From the NCBI GenBank assembly GCA_043228905.1, contig JBHGNT010000004.1, forward strand, positions 13,268,001 through 13,332,000: DNA of 64,000 nucleotides, given 5' to 3'. The notes below the pieces were generated by a model. The model was not told where the DNA came from. It did not search any database and worked only from the letters and a program-made list of their open reading frames with translations. The position numbers were made by a program, and so were the translations under genes. Within the stretch, counting starts at the first letter, position 1; the number at the start of each line of letters is the position of its first letter. The stretch is from Azolla caroliniana (Eukaryota > Polypodiophyta). Shown in pieces: positions 32,961-42,909 of this stretch.

Positions 32961-33275
32961 TTCTTTGCCAGAAATTATCATTTAATGGCTCATAATAATG
33001 ACCCAATGGCATCCACACAAGCGGAAGGAATTAGAGGAAATCCTCCTAGGCCAATCCCCATTGAGTCGTATTTTTTACAAATACAAAATTTCCGCAATTC
33101 TACCTTGCATGAGATGTCCGAACTATGACAATATCATAGTTCTCTTGAGGCATGTGTCATTAGTATGCAACGCGATACTAATAGACCCGATGAGCGTCAA
33201 GGTGAAGCATCATTTGTCATAAAGTCATTTACGGGAGAAAAAAAGGAAAGAACTGAAGAAGCAATCTGCATGTGG
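32961..33275 (+). other. Exon-like open stretch of unknown origin
   Basis: After an acceptor-like TTCTTTGCCAG there are about 100 codons with one TGA (ELxQYHSSLEACV, where x is the stop) and texts such as NNDPMASTQAEG and FVIKSFTGEKKERTEEA. The composition looks protein-coding and it ends where gypsy G5 sequence begins. I do not recognise it. It could be an exon of a host gene or part of an unidentified transposon. Confidence 0.35.
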
Positions 33276-33284
33276 TTGAGCTGA

Positions 33285-36025
33285 TGGGAATCTCCAGCCG
33301 ACGCGCCCATTTTCTTCGTCAAGAAAAAAGATGGATCGCTTCGTCTCGTCGTAGATTACCATGGCTTGAATAAGGTTACAATCAAGAATAGGTATGCTCT
33401 TCCCCTTATCTCAAATCTTTTAGAACGGATCGATGGTGCCAGGTTCTTCACGAAGATCGACTTACGGGGAGCATATAACCTCGTACGGATCCGACCAGGA
33501 GACGAATGGAAGACCGCGTTTCGCACCAGATATGGGCACTTCGAGTATACGGTCATGTCGTTCGGCCTCACTAATGCGCCGACAGTTTTCCAACACATGG
33601 CTAATGATATATTCTGAGATCTATTGGATGATTGTTTGATCATCTATTTGGATGATCTACTGGTTTATTCAAAGACCCAAGAAGAACATGATTCTCATGT
33701 ACTATTAGTACTAAAACGACTTCAAGAACATGGTCTGTATGCAAAGCTAGAAAAATGTAGTTTCAGGTGCAACCAAGTGGAATTTCTCGGCTACATCATT
33801 TCATCAGAAGCCATCTCCATGGACCCAGCTAAGGTCAAAACGGTGGTAGAATGGCAGACTCCGCGTTCGGTGCGGGATGTGCAATGCTTCCTAGGCTTTG
33901 CCAATTTTTACCGGAAGTTCATACAAGGTTACTCAAAGATTGTTCTACCTCTCACACAACTTACCAGGAAGGGACAACCGTTCATCTGGTCTGAAGAAAC
34001 GGACATGGCTTTCGAGAGTCTTAAAAAGGCATTTACATCGGCTCCAATTCTAGCTCACGTTGATCTGGAAAAAGCATTCATTATCGAAGCTGACGCATCG
34101 GATTTTGCATTGGGGAGCATTATGTCAGAACAGGGGAATGATGAGAAGCTACATCCTGTGGCTTTTCACTCACGCAAGTTTGACGCCGCCGAAATTAACT
34201 ACGAAATTCATGATAAGGAGCTATTGGCAATAGTGGATTCTTTTATGCAATGGAGGCATTTTCTGGAGGGATCCTCTCATCCAGTCACCATATATAGTGA
34301 TCACAAGAATCTTGCCTACTTTCAGGATGCTCGTGTGTTGAATCGACGTCAAGCTCGGTGGGCCCACTTCCTCACGCGTTTCGACTTCAAAATTACATAT
34401 CGTCCGGGGAAGCACCAAGGGAAGGGAGATGCATTATCACGACGTTCGCATCTAGCACCCCGTCCCGGCGAGCCAGCTTTCGATAACCAAAAACAAGTCA
34501 TCTTGGGACCGGCACGACTACTAGCAACACAGATCTTTGACATGCCCATGGATTCCCGCGTTATCGATACCATACGTGAAGACTTGAAGACTGATGCATT
34601 CGCCCAAGCTATACTAGCACAAATTGATCCCTCTCGAGCGTCGTGTTCACAGTCGCAACCACCAAGTACGGACTATCGGCAATTCAAATACCATGATGGA
34701 TTACTCTTCTTTAAAGAACTTTTGTATGTTCCTAATGGTTCTTTCCGCCTTCGAGTAGTTCAAAACTACCATGACACATATACATCTGAGCATTTTGGTA
34801 GTACTAAAACATTAGATTTAGTACAACGATCATTCTGGTGGCCCTGTATGCGACAATTTGTCGAGGATTTTGTTCGGACTTGTGATACATGTTGCAGAGC
34901 GAAAATGCCAAGGCATCATCCATATGGTTTATTAGAACCATTACCAATTCCAAGCAAGCCGTGGCAATCCATTGCTCTAGACTTCATCACAGATCTTCCA
35001 GTCTCTAAGGGGTTCAATGCGATTCTAACGGTGGTCGATCGATACACGAAGATGGCTCATTTCTTGCCATGTACTAAGGAGATCTCCAGTGAAGACACTG
35101 CCGAAATTGTCATGCGTGAAGTATGTCGGCATCATGGACTTCTCGATAGTATCATCACCGATCGTGGACCCCAGTTCAAACCAACGGCTACCACCCACAA
35201 ACCGACGGCCAAGCTGAACGAACAAATCAAACGTTGGAGCAGTATCTGCGGTGCTTTCTCAGTTATCATCAGGACGACTGGGCAGATATTCTCCACTTCG
35301 CCGAATTTGCCTATAACAACTCTATCCACGCATCCACTAAAGTTACGCCATTTTATGCTTATACGGGATGTCACCCCCGGTGGAGTGTACTTGAAACCCC
35401 AGAGGTGTCCACAAATCCGTGCGCGGAGGATCGTTTGGAGCGGTTACGCAAGATACAAGCGGATTTATCTACTCATCTCCAGCAAGCTCAACAAACACAC
35501 AAGGTCTACGCGGATCGTCATCGACTTCCATCGAGTTTTAATATTGGAGATCGGGTGTGGCTGCTACGACGACACATTAAGACTACTCGCCCATGTGAGA
35601 AGTTGGATTATCGACGATTAGGTCCTTTCCGTATTATTGGACAGATTAATGATGTCGCTTTTCGTCTTGATCTACCTCCTCAACTTCGGATACATCCGGT
35701 GTTTCATAGTTCTCTCCTCGAACCCTACCACGAGAGCACCATCCCAGGACGTCTTATCCAACCTCCACCCCCGATCGAGCTTGAAGATGGGCCGGAGTAC
35801 GAGGTTGCCGCCATCCTTGATTCCAAGATTATTCGCAACAAGCTCTACTATCTAGTCGATTGGCTAGGCTATAGTCCCAGCGAACGTACTTGGGAACCGA
35901 TCGAGAATGTGACCAATGCTCGTGCTCTTCTTGAAGACTTCCATCGTCAATATCCACACAAACCGGGTCCTCAATCCAAGACGACTCGTGACACTCGTCG
36001 TTTTAAAGGGGGGATAGTGTCATGA
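33285..36025 (+). pseudogene. G5 pol: RT, RNase H, integrase, chromodomain
   Basis: RT shows [38 protein letters not shown] and IYLDDLLVYS (about 33640). A TGA at about 33615, where CGA is expected, separates the palm halves. RNase H has FIIEADASDFALGS and YSDHKNLAYF. Integrase has a zinc finger (NYHDTYTSEHFG, CDTCCRAKMPRH), the core with LDFITDLPVSKGF and IITDRGPQF, then a deletion of about 30 codons with a frameshift (near 35175), after which YHPQTDGQAERTNQ-type codons resume in another frame. The C-terminus (35810-35970) is a chromodomain: EYEVAAILDSK, YYLVDWLGYS, RTWEPIENV. Chromodomains guide integration to particular chromatin marks. The Gly/Lys-rich end runs into a purine tract (AAAGGGGGGA) and the LTR. 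Confidence 0.88.
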
Positions 36026-36088
36026 TATGGCAAGACTCGAACCCATGACCTTAGGTTATATGGGTCGAGCTCTTGACCATTAGACCAT
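36023..36088 (-). other. tRNA-like segment in the G5 LTR
   Basis: Minus strand reads TGGTCTAATGG (36077-36087, A-box-like) and GGTTCGAGTCT (36033-36043, B-box-like), 33 bases apart, with D-arm-like GGTCAAGAGC after the first. The acceptor stem and anticodon arm do not fold convincingly, so this is a tRNA-derived remnant or a Pol III promoter mimic and not a tRNA gene. It lies at the very start of U3, antisense to the element. Confidence 0.6.
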
Positions 36089-36312
36089 CTATTGTAATAT
36101 GTAGGATATTATTTTCATTTACATTTTATTATAGGAAATTAGTGTATATTCCAGATTTCTCTAGAACATTCTAGAAGCTTCAGGATTACTCCTGAAAACA
36201 CTATAAAAGAGGGCACTAGGCATTATGTTGAACCAAATTGGTTCAATGCCAGTCTTGAGCCTTTTAGCCACCATTGTATATTCTCTTCATATAATACATA
36301 TCTTTCTTATCA

Positions 36313-36317
<5 letters not shown>

Positions 36318-36384
<67 letters not shown>
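36318..36384. repeat. CT microsatellite in the G5 LTR
   Basis: About 33 CT dinucleotides, downstream of the TATA box and expected transcription start. Confidence 0.95.
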
Positions 36385-36387
<3 letters not shown>

Positions 36388-36489
36388 CTCGCTCACTCCT
36401 TCCTTCTCTTGAAGAAGTTCTACACCTCTCATAGTACTAATCCTTCGTTTAGTACTAATTCCTTCTCTATCTCAGTACTGTTCCTGACA

Positions 36490-36606
36490 CCGGGTCTTCC
36501 GTTGCCAGTTACTCCTCATCCAGTTCTCACCGGGTCTTCCGTTGTCGGGTACTCCTCATCCGGTTCTCACCGGGTCTTCCCATCCGGAGGGACCTGTTTC
36601 CTAACA
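36490..36606 (-). repeat. 3' LTR fragment of C5
   Basis: Matches the end of the LTR at 39248-39930 (40-bp repeat units, then CATCCGGAGGGACCTG and CCTAACA). It is bordered on the right by the purine tract (minus strand GTGAAGGGGGAG) and cut on the left by G5. Confidence 0.88.
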
Positions 36607-36745
36607 AACTCCCCCTTCACTTCGGCATGGGATGACTTACTAGTCCGACCCGCTTCCGACATGCATCCATCTTGTGAGGTGTCAGTACTTTGGTCAACAT
36701 ATCTGACCCGTTCTCGGCCGTGTGGATCTTCATCAGCGCGAACTC

Positions 36746-39279
36746 CTAGTCATCTACTCTTTCCCGGATCCAGTGATACCTACGCTGGATATGCTTTGTC
36801 CGGGAATGGTAGGCCGCATTCTTAGCAACGTGGATGGCACTTTGATTGTCGCAATAGACCCGGTATTCATCTTGCCGGATACCGAGCTCACCGATAAAGT
36901 CCTTCATCCATAATATTTCCTTGGCGACTTCCACAGCCGCCATGTACTCCACCTCCGTGGTTGACAACGCAACCGTCTTCTACAGCCTCGACTGCCACAA
37001 AACAGCTCCCCTTGCATATGTCATTACATACCCAGATGTAGACCGGCTAGTATCCACATCAGCCAACATGTCTGAATCGGTAAAACCGTCAAGTTGAGGT
37101 TTACTAGAGCCGAATCGGAGACACATATTTGAAGTGCCCTTCAAGTACCAAAGTATCCATTTGACCGTGTTCCAATGCTCCTTGTCGGGATTGCTCATAA
37201 ACCGGCTCACCACTCTGACTGCGTATCCTATATCCGGTCGGGTATACACCATTGCGTACATTAAGTTCCCGATGGCAGAGGTATATGGAACCTTCATCAT
37301 ATCAGCTTTCTCTGCTTTCATCTTCGGGCTTTGCTTACCGGATAATCTGCAGTTTGCCGGAAGCGTCGATCCAACCGGTTTCGCATCTGACATGTTGAAC
37401 CGTTGAAGCACCTTTGTCACGTACTTCTCCTGTGACAGCCACAATTGCTTCGTTGGCCGGTTCCGGATGATATGCATCCCCAGCATCTGTCTTGTTGGAC
37501 CCAAGTCTTTCATTGGGCTTTGATAACCGGCTCCTCCATTTTCTCTTCATCCAATTCCGATTCGGGGTCTTGGCCAGTTCTGGTTTCAGCTTCCTCTACT
37601 TCTTCTTCTGCCGGTTCGGTATCCTCACAGTAACCGGTTGGTTCCTCAAGTGCTAACCGGTCTCTTGCCGGTTGGGTCTGCTCATCGTAGAATCGATCCT
37701 TACCAGTCGACTCGGAGTTCATTATCTTCTTCTCCGACTCCCAGTCTTGTCCTCCATGAAGATAATATCTCGACTCCGGAATACCTTCATGTCAGCCAGG
37801 TCCCACACTCGGTAGCCGAACTCATCGTCGCCGTAACCGAGGAATATGCATGGCCGGGTCTTCGGATCTAGTTTTCCTCTCCGGTCCTTAGCTACATGCA
37901 CATACGCAAGACACCCGAATACCTTCAGATGCCGGTAGGACACTTCCTTGCCGGTCCAGACTCTCTGTGGCCAGTTCTGGTTTTAGCTTCCTCTACTTCT
38001 TCTGCCGGTTCGATATCCTCACCGTAACCGGTTGGTTCCTCGAGTGCTAACCGGTCTCTTGCCGATTGGGTCTGCTCATCGTAGAATCGATCCTTACCGG
38101 TCGACTCGGAGTTCATTATCTTCTTCTCCGACTCCCAGTCTTGTCCTCCATGAAGATAATATCTCGACTCCGGAATACCTTCTTGTTAGCTAGGTCCCAC
38201 ACTCGGTAGCCGAACTCATCGTCGCCGTAACCAAGGAATATGCATGGCCGGGTCTTCGGATCTAGTTTTCCTCTCCGGTCCTTAGCTACATGCACATATG
38301 CAAGACACCCGACTACCTTCAAATGCCAGTAGGACACTTCCTTACCGGTCCAGACTCTCTGTGGCGTGTCTCCGTCCAAGGGTACTGAGGGTGATCTGTT
38401 TATCAGGCTCCCTTTGCTGAACTTCATAACATCGTTCCGGATGCTACCCGTGTAGCCTTCATCCTCTAGTCGACCGACTGATATCAGGTTCAGACAAACC
38501 TCCGGAACGTGTCGGACATGCTTCAGCAACAGCTTGCATCCGGTTGGTGTTGTCAACCACACGTCTCCTATGCCGACAATTCGGCATGTACCTTCTTTCC
38601 CCATCCGGACACAACCGTGATCACCAGTTGAGTAGGATGAGAAGCATTTCCGGTCCAGGGTAAGGTGGAACGACGCTCCGGAGTCGATCACCCAGGTCAT
38701 CTCGTCGCCGACAAGGTCTAGCTCACTCTCCTCGGTGATGAGCAGCAACTCTTCTTCACTTGCCGCGATTGTTGTCGTTCCCTTCCGGTCCGGCCCCCTC
38801 CGGTATTTACCGTTCCAGTCCGGTCTCCACTTCGAATCGGTACCGTCAGTTTCCTTGTCTTTTCGGAAATGCCGACAATTCTTCTGGAAGTGTCCCGGCT
38901 TGCCGCAATCGAAGCAAGTAGGCCTCCCCCTTGACTTTGACTATGTCCCTGACTTCTCCCGGTTCTGGGTACAACGGTTCCTTTGTCTTCCGTATTCCGA
39001 TTCGGTAAGGAGCACTTTGGAGTCGGAGCTCGTATCCTTATCTTTCCGACACGCCTCCTCATCTAGCAAGCTCGACTTCACTCTTGCTAGGGATAACTGT
39101 TTCCCTTCCGGCCCGGCGTTGCCCAAAGTGACAACCAACGTCTCCCAGCTATCCGGGAGGGAACCGAGCAGGAGTAGCGCTAGTACCTCATCAGCGAGAG
39201 GTACTTCCAAAGATGTTGCCTGGTGTATCAGCCCCTGGAAGGCATTCAAACACAGAAGACGGGAATGAATGCACAACAC
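36746..39279 (-). pseudogene. C5 gag-pol remnant
   Basis: From right to left: gag from FQGLIHQATSLEVPLADEV (39240) onward, with the N-terminus deleted straight into LTR U5; CCHC region; and protease with WVIDSGASFHL (about 38695). Then a deletion of about 690 bases joins MKFSKGSL to INRSPSVPLDGD, removing most of integrase. The integrase C-terminal segment and acidic linker occur twice (37574-38364). A second deletion joins the linker directly to MKDLGPTRQMLG, removing the RT palm including YVDD. RNase H is fairly intact (TTEVEYMAAVEVAKEI, YCDNQSAIHVAKN). It cannot be functional. Confidence 0.85.
37574..38364 (-). repeat. Tandem duplication of about 395 bp in C5 pol
   Basis: Unit 1 is 37574-37970 and unit 2 is 37971-38364. 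Both start CCAGTTCTGG and end GACTCTCTGTGG. They encode the integrase C-terminal block (LKVFGCLAYVHVAKDRRGK) and the start of the linker. They differ at scattered bases, so the duplication is not very recent. Confidence 0.93.
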
Positions 39280-39930
39280 AATGGAGAGAAGAGTACAAAC
39301 AAAAAGAAAAGAGAATACATGATGTTAACGTGGAAAACCCAAACTAGGGAAAAACCACGGCAGCCCACAGACTGCAAACTATCACTATATCACAATGTTT
39401 ACAACAGTGAGCTCATGGAGGCAACGACCTCGTGCTCACGATCTTCGCCACAGGCGGCGGTTACGACAGAGGCAACGACCTCTTCGTTTATTTCTCTCTC
39501 TCTCTCTCTGTACACTGTTGCGCTCTAATCTTGCGCCAACAAGAATGACAACATTATTATACTAAGTTTTCCCTAAGTCATATTTATACTAATATGACTT
39601 TTTGGCTATTTACAAATATAGCCCTGATGGACTCTCAGAAAACATATTTACGAATATGTCCCTTCATCCGGTAGCACTCCTCACCGGGCCTGCATCATCC
39701 GGTGCTTGCCGGGTACTCCTCATCCGGTTCTCACCAGGTCTTCCGTTTTCGGGTACTCCTCATCCGGTTCTCACCGGGTCTTTCGTTGCCGGGTACTCCT
39801 CATCTGGTTCTCACCGGGTCTTCCATTGCCGGGTACTCCTCATCCGGTTCTTACCGGGTCTTCCGTTGTCGGGTACTCCTCATCCGGTTCTCACAAGGTC
39901 TTCCCATCCGGAGGGACCTGTTTCCTAACA
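39248..39930 (-). repeat. 5' LTR of C5 (U5 end deleted)
   Basis: Related to the C6 LTR: it has ACGTGGAAAACCC, a CT-rich patch near 39490, TATTTATAC near 39590, and a U3 with 40-bp repeats ending GGGACCTGTTTCCTAACA. The U5 end, primer site and gag N-terminus are deleted together. Confidence 0.82.
39710..39905 (-). repeat. Five 40-bp U3 repeats in the C5 LTR
   Basis: Units begin at 39710, 39750, 39790, 39830 and 39870 with CGGGTACTCCTCATCCGG. Remnants of the same units are in 36490-36590. Confidence 0.95.
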
Positions 39931-41012
39931 TTTATTTCGGCAGCATCAAACTTGCGTGAGTGAAAAGCCACAGGATGTAGCTTCTCATCATTACCCCGTG
40001 TTGACAGAATGCTCCCCAATGCGAAATCTGATACGTCTGCTTCGATAATGAATGGTTTCTCCGGATCGACATGAGCTAGAATTGGAGCCGATGTAAATGC
40101 CTTTTTAAGACTCTCGAAAGCCATGTCCGCTTCTTTAGACCAAACGAACGATTGTCCCTTCCTAGTAAGCTGTGTGAGAGACAGAACGAGCTTTGAGTAA
40201 TCTTGTATGAACTTCTGGTAAAAATTGGCAAAGCCTAAAAAGCATTGCACATCTCGCACTGAACACAAAGTCTGCCACTCTACCACAGTTTTGACCTTAG
40301 CTGGGTCCATGGAGATGCCTTCCGAGGAAATGACATAGCCCAGAAATTCCACCTGGTTGCACCCAAAACTACATTTTTCCAGCTTTGTATAAAGACCATG
40401 TTCTCAAAGTCGTTTTAGTATTAACAGTACATGAGAATCATGCTCTTCTTGGGTCTTCGAATAAACCAGTAGATCATCCAAATAGAGGAGATCTCAGAAT
40501 ATATCATTTGCCATGTGCTGGAAGACTGTTGGCGTATTAGTGAGGCCGAACGGCATGACCGTATACTCAAAGGGCCCATATCTGGTGCGAAACGCGGTCT
40601 TCCATTCATCTCCTGGTCGGATCCATACGAGGTTATAGGCTCCCCGTAAGTTGATCTTCGTGAAGAACCTGACACCATTGATCCGTTCTAAAAGACTTGA
40701 GATAAGGGGAAGTGCATACCTATTTCTGATTGTAACCTTATTCAAGCCACAGTAATTTACAACGAGACGAAGTGATCCATCCTTTTTCTTGACGAAGAAA
40801 ATGGGTGCGCCAGCTGGAGATTTCGAATGCCGAATGAAACCATTTTCCAAATTCTCCTCTATATAGCCTTGCAGGACTTCTAGCTCGGTTGGTGACAAAT
40901 TGTAGATTGGTCCCCATGGTGGCTCTTTCCCTGGTTGTAAATCGATGGGGCAATCATACGGTCGATGGTGAGGAAGATGTATTGGCTTGTACTTTATCGA
41001 ACACATCAGCAT
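39931..41012 (-). pseudogene. G6 RT and RNase H start
   Basis: From about 41012: [20 protein letters not shown], then RT with [29 protein letters not shown] and MPFGLTNTP. Next a small deletion reduces the loop before YLDDLLVYS (about 40470). The remainder (39931-40352) covers CFLGFANFYQKFIQ, EADVSDFALGS (RNase H first Asp context) and HSRKFDAAEI. Several stops are present. It aligns with G5 from 33285 on, and the two share the phrase SLKKAFTSAPILAHVD. Confidence 0.87.
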
Positions 41013-41410
41013 AATGATGATACTTCTTTGGAAGTTGAACGGTGGACTCCTCTTTAATGGTGTCTGAGGGCTTTACTGATATTGCGAAGAGAAACATTTC
41101 TTCCTTGCATCCTTCCCGCAACTGATGTAGCGAAATGGTTGCAATCTCATGAGTAGACCCTCGGGCTTTTCGATACCGAATTTCTCTTGTTCTCCAATCT
41201 ATGTCTGGGTTATGTAATTCGAACCATGGTAATCCTAAAACAATGGGGTGTTCTGGGATGGATGCTAATTATATTAAATGATACTACACATGCTAGATTA
41301 TCTAGGACAATATTAATGGGGTCTAACTCTTCTATGATATTTCTGGAAGCAATGGGACGACCATCAATGCCTACTACAGAGGCTGGACACGGAAGTTTTC
41401 TGAGTGATAT

Positions 41411-41700
41411 CTAATGAGCTTGGGCAAAGTTCCTATCCATGAAGCAAGAATTAGCTCCAGAATCTAGAAGTGCTAAGACATGTACTAGAGAGGTACTTTT
41501 AGTACTAACTGTTACTTGGGCTACGAACACATTTCTAACTTGCTTAGAGGGAATGGAATCTCTAATGGGTTGCACAGATCTAGGGTTGTCCAACCAAACG
41601 GCTCCTATTTTGGCTGGACTTAGTCGTTTAACTCTTCTTCTAACTAACTAAGGACATCAAATTTGTTCGCCAGATTTGGGCTATTATTACTATTAGGACT
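41411..41700 (-). pseudogene. G6 protease
   Basis: The 61-codon frame has VLALLDSGANSCFMDRNFA, the retropepsin-like active-site Asp in the LLDSGA context typical of sushi/Tf1-like gypsy elements. About 350 bases between it and RT (41013-41410) carry only degraded coding sequence. Confidence 0.75.
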
Positions 41701-41715
41701 ATTAGATATCCCTAC

Positions 41716-42762
41716 TTAAATAGACTCGAGTTTAGTATAATCAGAACTAGCAATTATTTGGTTTACCTGCCTTCTTGGCCTATGGGGACAGTTTACCGCG
41801 ATATGCCCTGGTCCACCGCAATAAAGACATAGTCGGTTTGCTCGGCTTCGTTGCTTTTCTTCTTCCGATAGCGGTCCACGATGACGTGTGGTGTCAATTT
41901 CCATCAGAGTTGGAGTACTTACTAGAGGCACATTATATGACTCCCTTAGAAAAGGTTTTGCTACCACTGAGGCGTAGGTAGGCTCAGATCTTGCCCTTGG
42001 CATCTGGAACTGACGTTCCGAACGCCATTCGAAGAGGCGATTGTCGCATCTCACTACGCGATTGATTGCTTCTGTTAATGACTTTGGTTCTTTGGGAAAG
42101 GTCAAGAGTAAATCTTTGACATCGTTAAGTAGACCATAACGAAATTGTTCCATTAACGCTTGATCATCCCAGGGGATATCGGAGGCGAGTAGACGAAAAT
42201 CTGCAACGTATGCAGAGGCTGGACGATCGCCTTGACTTAGTCGTCAAATCTTGTTGATTGTTGTCCTTATGTTGTCAGTATTTCCAAAACAGGCTTTAAA
42301 CTCACTTATAAATTCTTCAAAAAAATTTAGTAATGGAGATTCTTTTTCTAATAGCAGAGCGAACCATGCCAACGTTGAGCCACTTAACAACGTGCCTACT
42401 AAACCCACTCGTGATGCATCGGTGGGATATCGGGAAGGATGCATTTGAATAACTAGTTGTACCTAATTCAGGAACCCTCTAAATTGTGATTGCGTTCCAT
42501 CGAATTTCATAGGAAGGCCGATCTTGGGTTCTTTATGAATACCTTGTGTTACGGGTCCTTGTTGTTGCATGGCTACGATGGTTGCTTTGAGTTGTTGCAT
42601 ACGTAACATCAGCTCCCCGTGTTGTTGTTGTTTTTCCAACGCTATTTGTTGAAGATCCCCCAACAAACGGTGATTTTCTTGTTCTAGTGCTACAAATTTC
42701 TCCTTTAAGCACTAGAGCTCCGAGAAAACAGATTGGTATTCCTGAGCGCTAACAGTTTCCAT
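41716..42762 (-). pseudogene. G6 gag, sushi-like with one CCHC knuckle
   Basis: Starts with Met at 42762 (METVSAQEYQSVFSEL). It contains a short coiled-coil-like and Gln-rich start (LGDLQQIALEKQQQHGE), the Gag core (STLAWFALLLEKESP, EFKACFGNTDNI, GDRPASAYVADFRLLASD, EAINRVVRCDNRLFEWRSE) and one knuckle, CLYCGGPGHIAVNC (about 41805). The order and the RxDNRLxE plus CxYCGxxGH texts are those of sushi-class Gag proteins. TAG or TGA stops break it at three or four sites. Confidence 0.85.
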
Positions 42763-42895
42763 TTTACTAGGGAGGTTAGTATGAAAGGAAGAAATTGGTA
42801 AGAAGATGAGGGAAACCGAAAAGAAGACCGAAAAAAGGGGATATGTAAGAAGATAAAAGGAAGAGGAGGAAAGGAGGAGACGGAAGGAGGACGGA

Positions 42896-42907
42896 AAATC
42901 GGTTCAA
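42896..42907 (-). promoter_or_regulatory. Self-primer binding site of G6
   Basis: Minus strand TTGAACCGATTT, two bases from the LTR. The exact 12-base complement lies in the LTR at 43113-43124, again 33 bases after the TATA box (43151-43157). Relative to G4 the outer bases differ, but they differ in both partners so that pairing is kept. Confidence 0.78.
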
Positions 42908-42909
42908 AC

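Larger units (their letters stand above)
30813..33284. other. AT-rich non-element DNA without recognisable genes
   Basis: Apart from the tandem repeat at 31543-31785 and the exon-like stretch at 32961-33275, I see no coding similarity, RNA gene or retroelement signature. Short open frames on both strands show no recognisable motif. This is the longest part of the window outside retroelements. Confidence 0.6.
33285..36489 (+). mobile_element. Chromovirus G5, 5' truncated
   Basis: Plus-strand Ty3/gypsy element that keeps RT from its middle, RNase H, integrase, a C-terminal chromodomain and the complete 3' LTR. Everything 5' of the RT text SPADAPIFF is missing. It is the same family as G4 and G6. 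Its LTR ends exactly at 36489, inside an LTR of copia C5. Confidence 0.9.
36018..36489 (+). repeat. 3' LTR of G5
   Basis: 472 bp, TGTCATGATATGG to TTCCTGACA (TGTCA/TGACA ends). It contains a tRNA-like segment at its start, TATAAAAG near 36202, a GGTTCAA repeat just downstream, and a long CT run. Confidence 0.93.
36490..39930 (-). mobile_element. Copia element C5, internally deleted
   Basis: Minus-strand copia element of the same broad family as C6. It consists of a partial 3' LTR (left, cut by G5), deleted and duplicated pol, truncated gag, and a 5' LTR lacking its U5 end. The right edge TTTCCTAACA at 39930 sits in RNase H codons of G6, so C5 was inserted in G6. Confidence 0.85.

Noticed and set aside
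36225-36434. Frame made of a Leu/Ser run
   Set aside because: Translation of the CT microsatellite in the G5 LTR.
39710-39905. Evenly spaced repeats as a possible CRISPR array
   Set aside because: Units are contiguous with no unique spacers and lie in an LTR of a plant retrotransposon.
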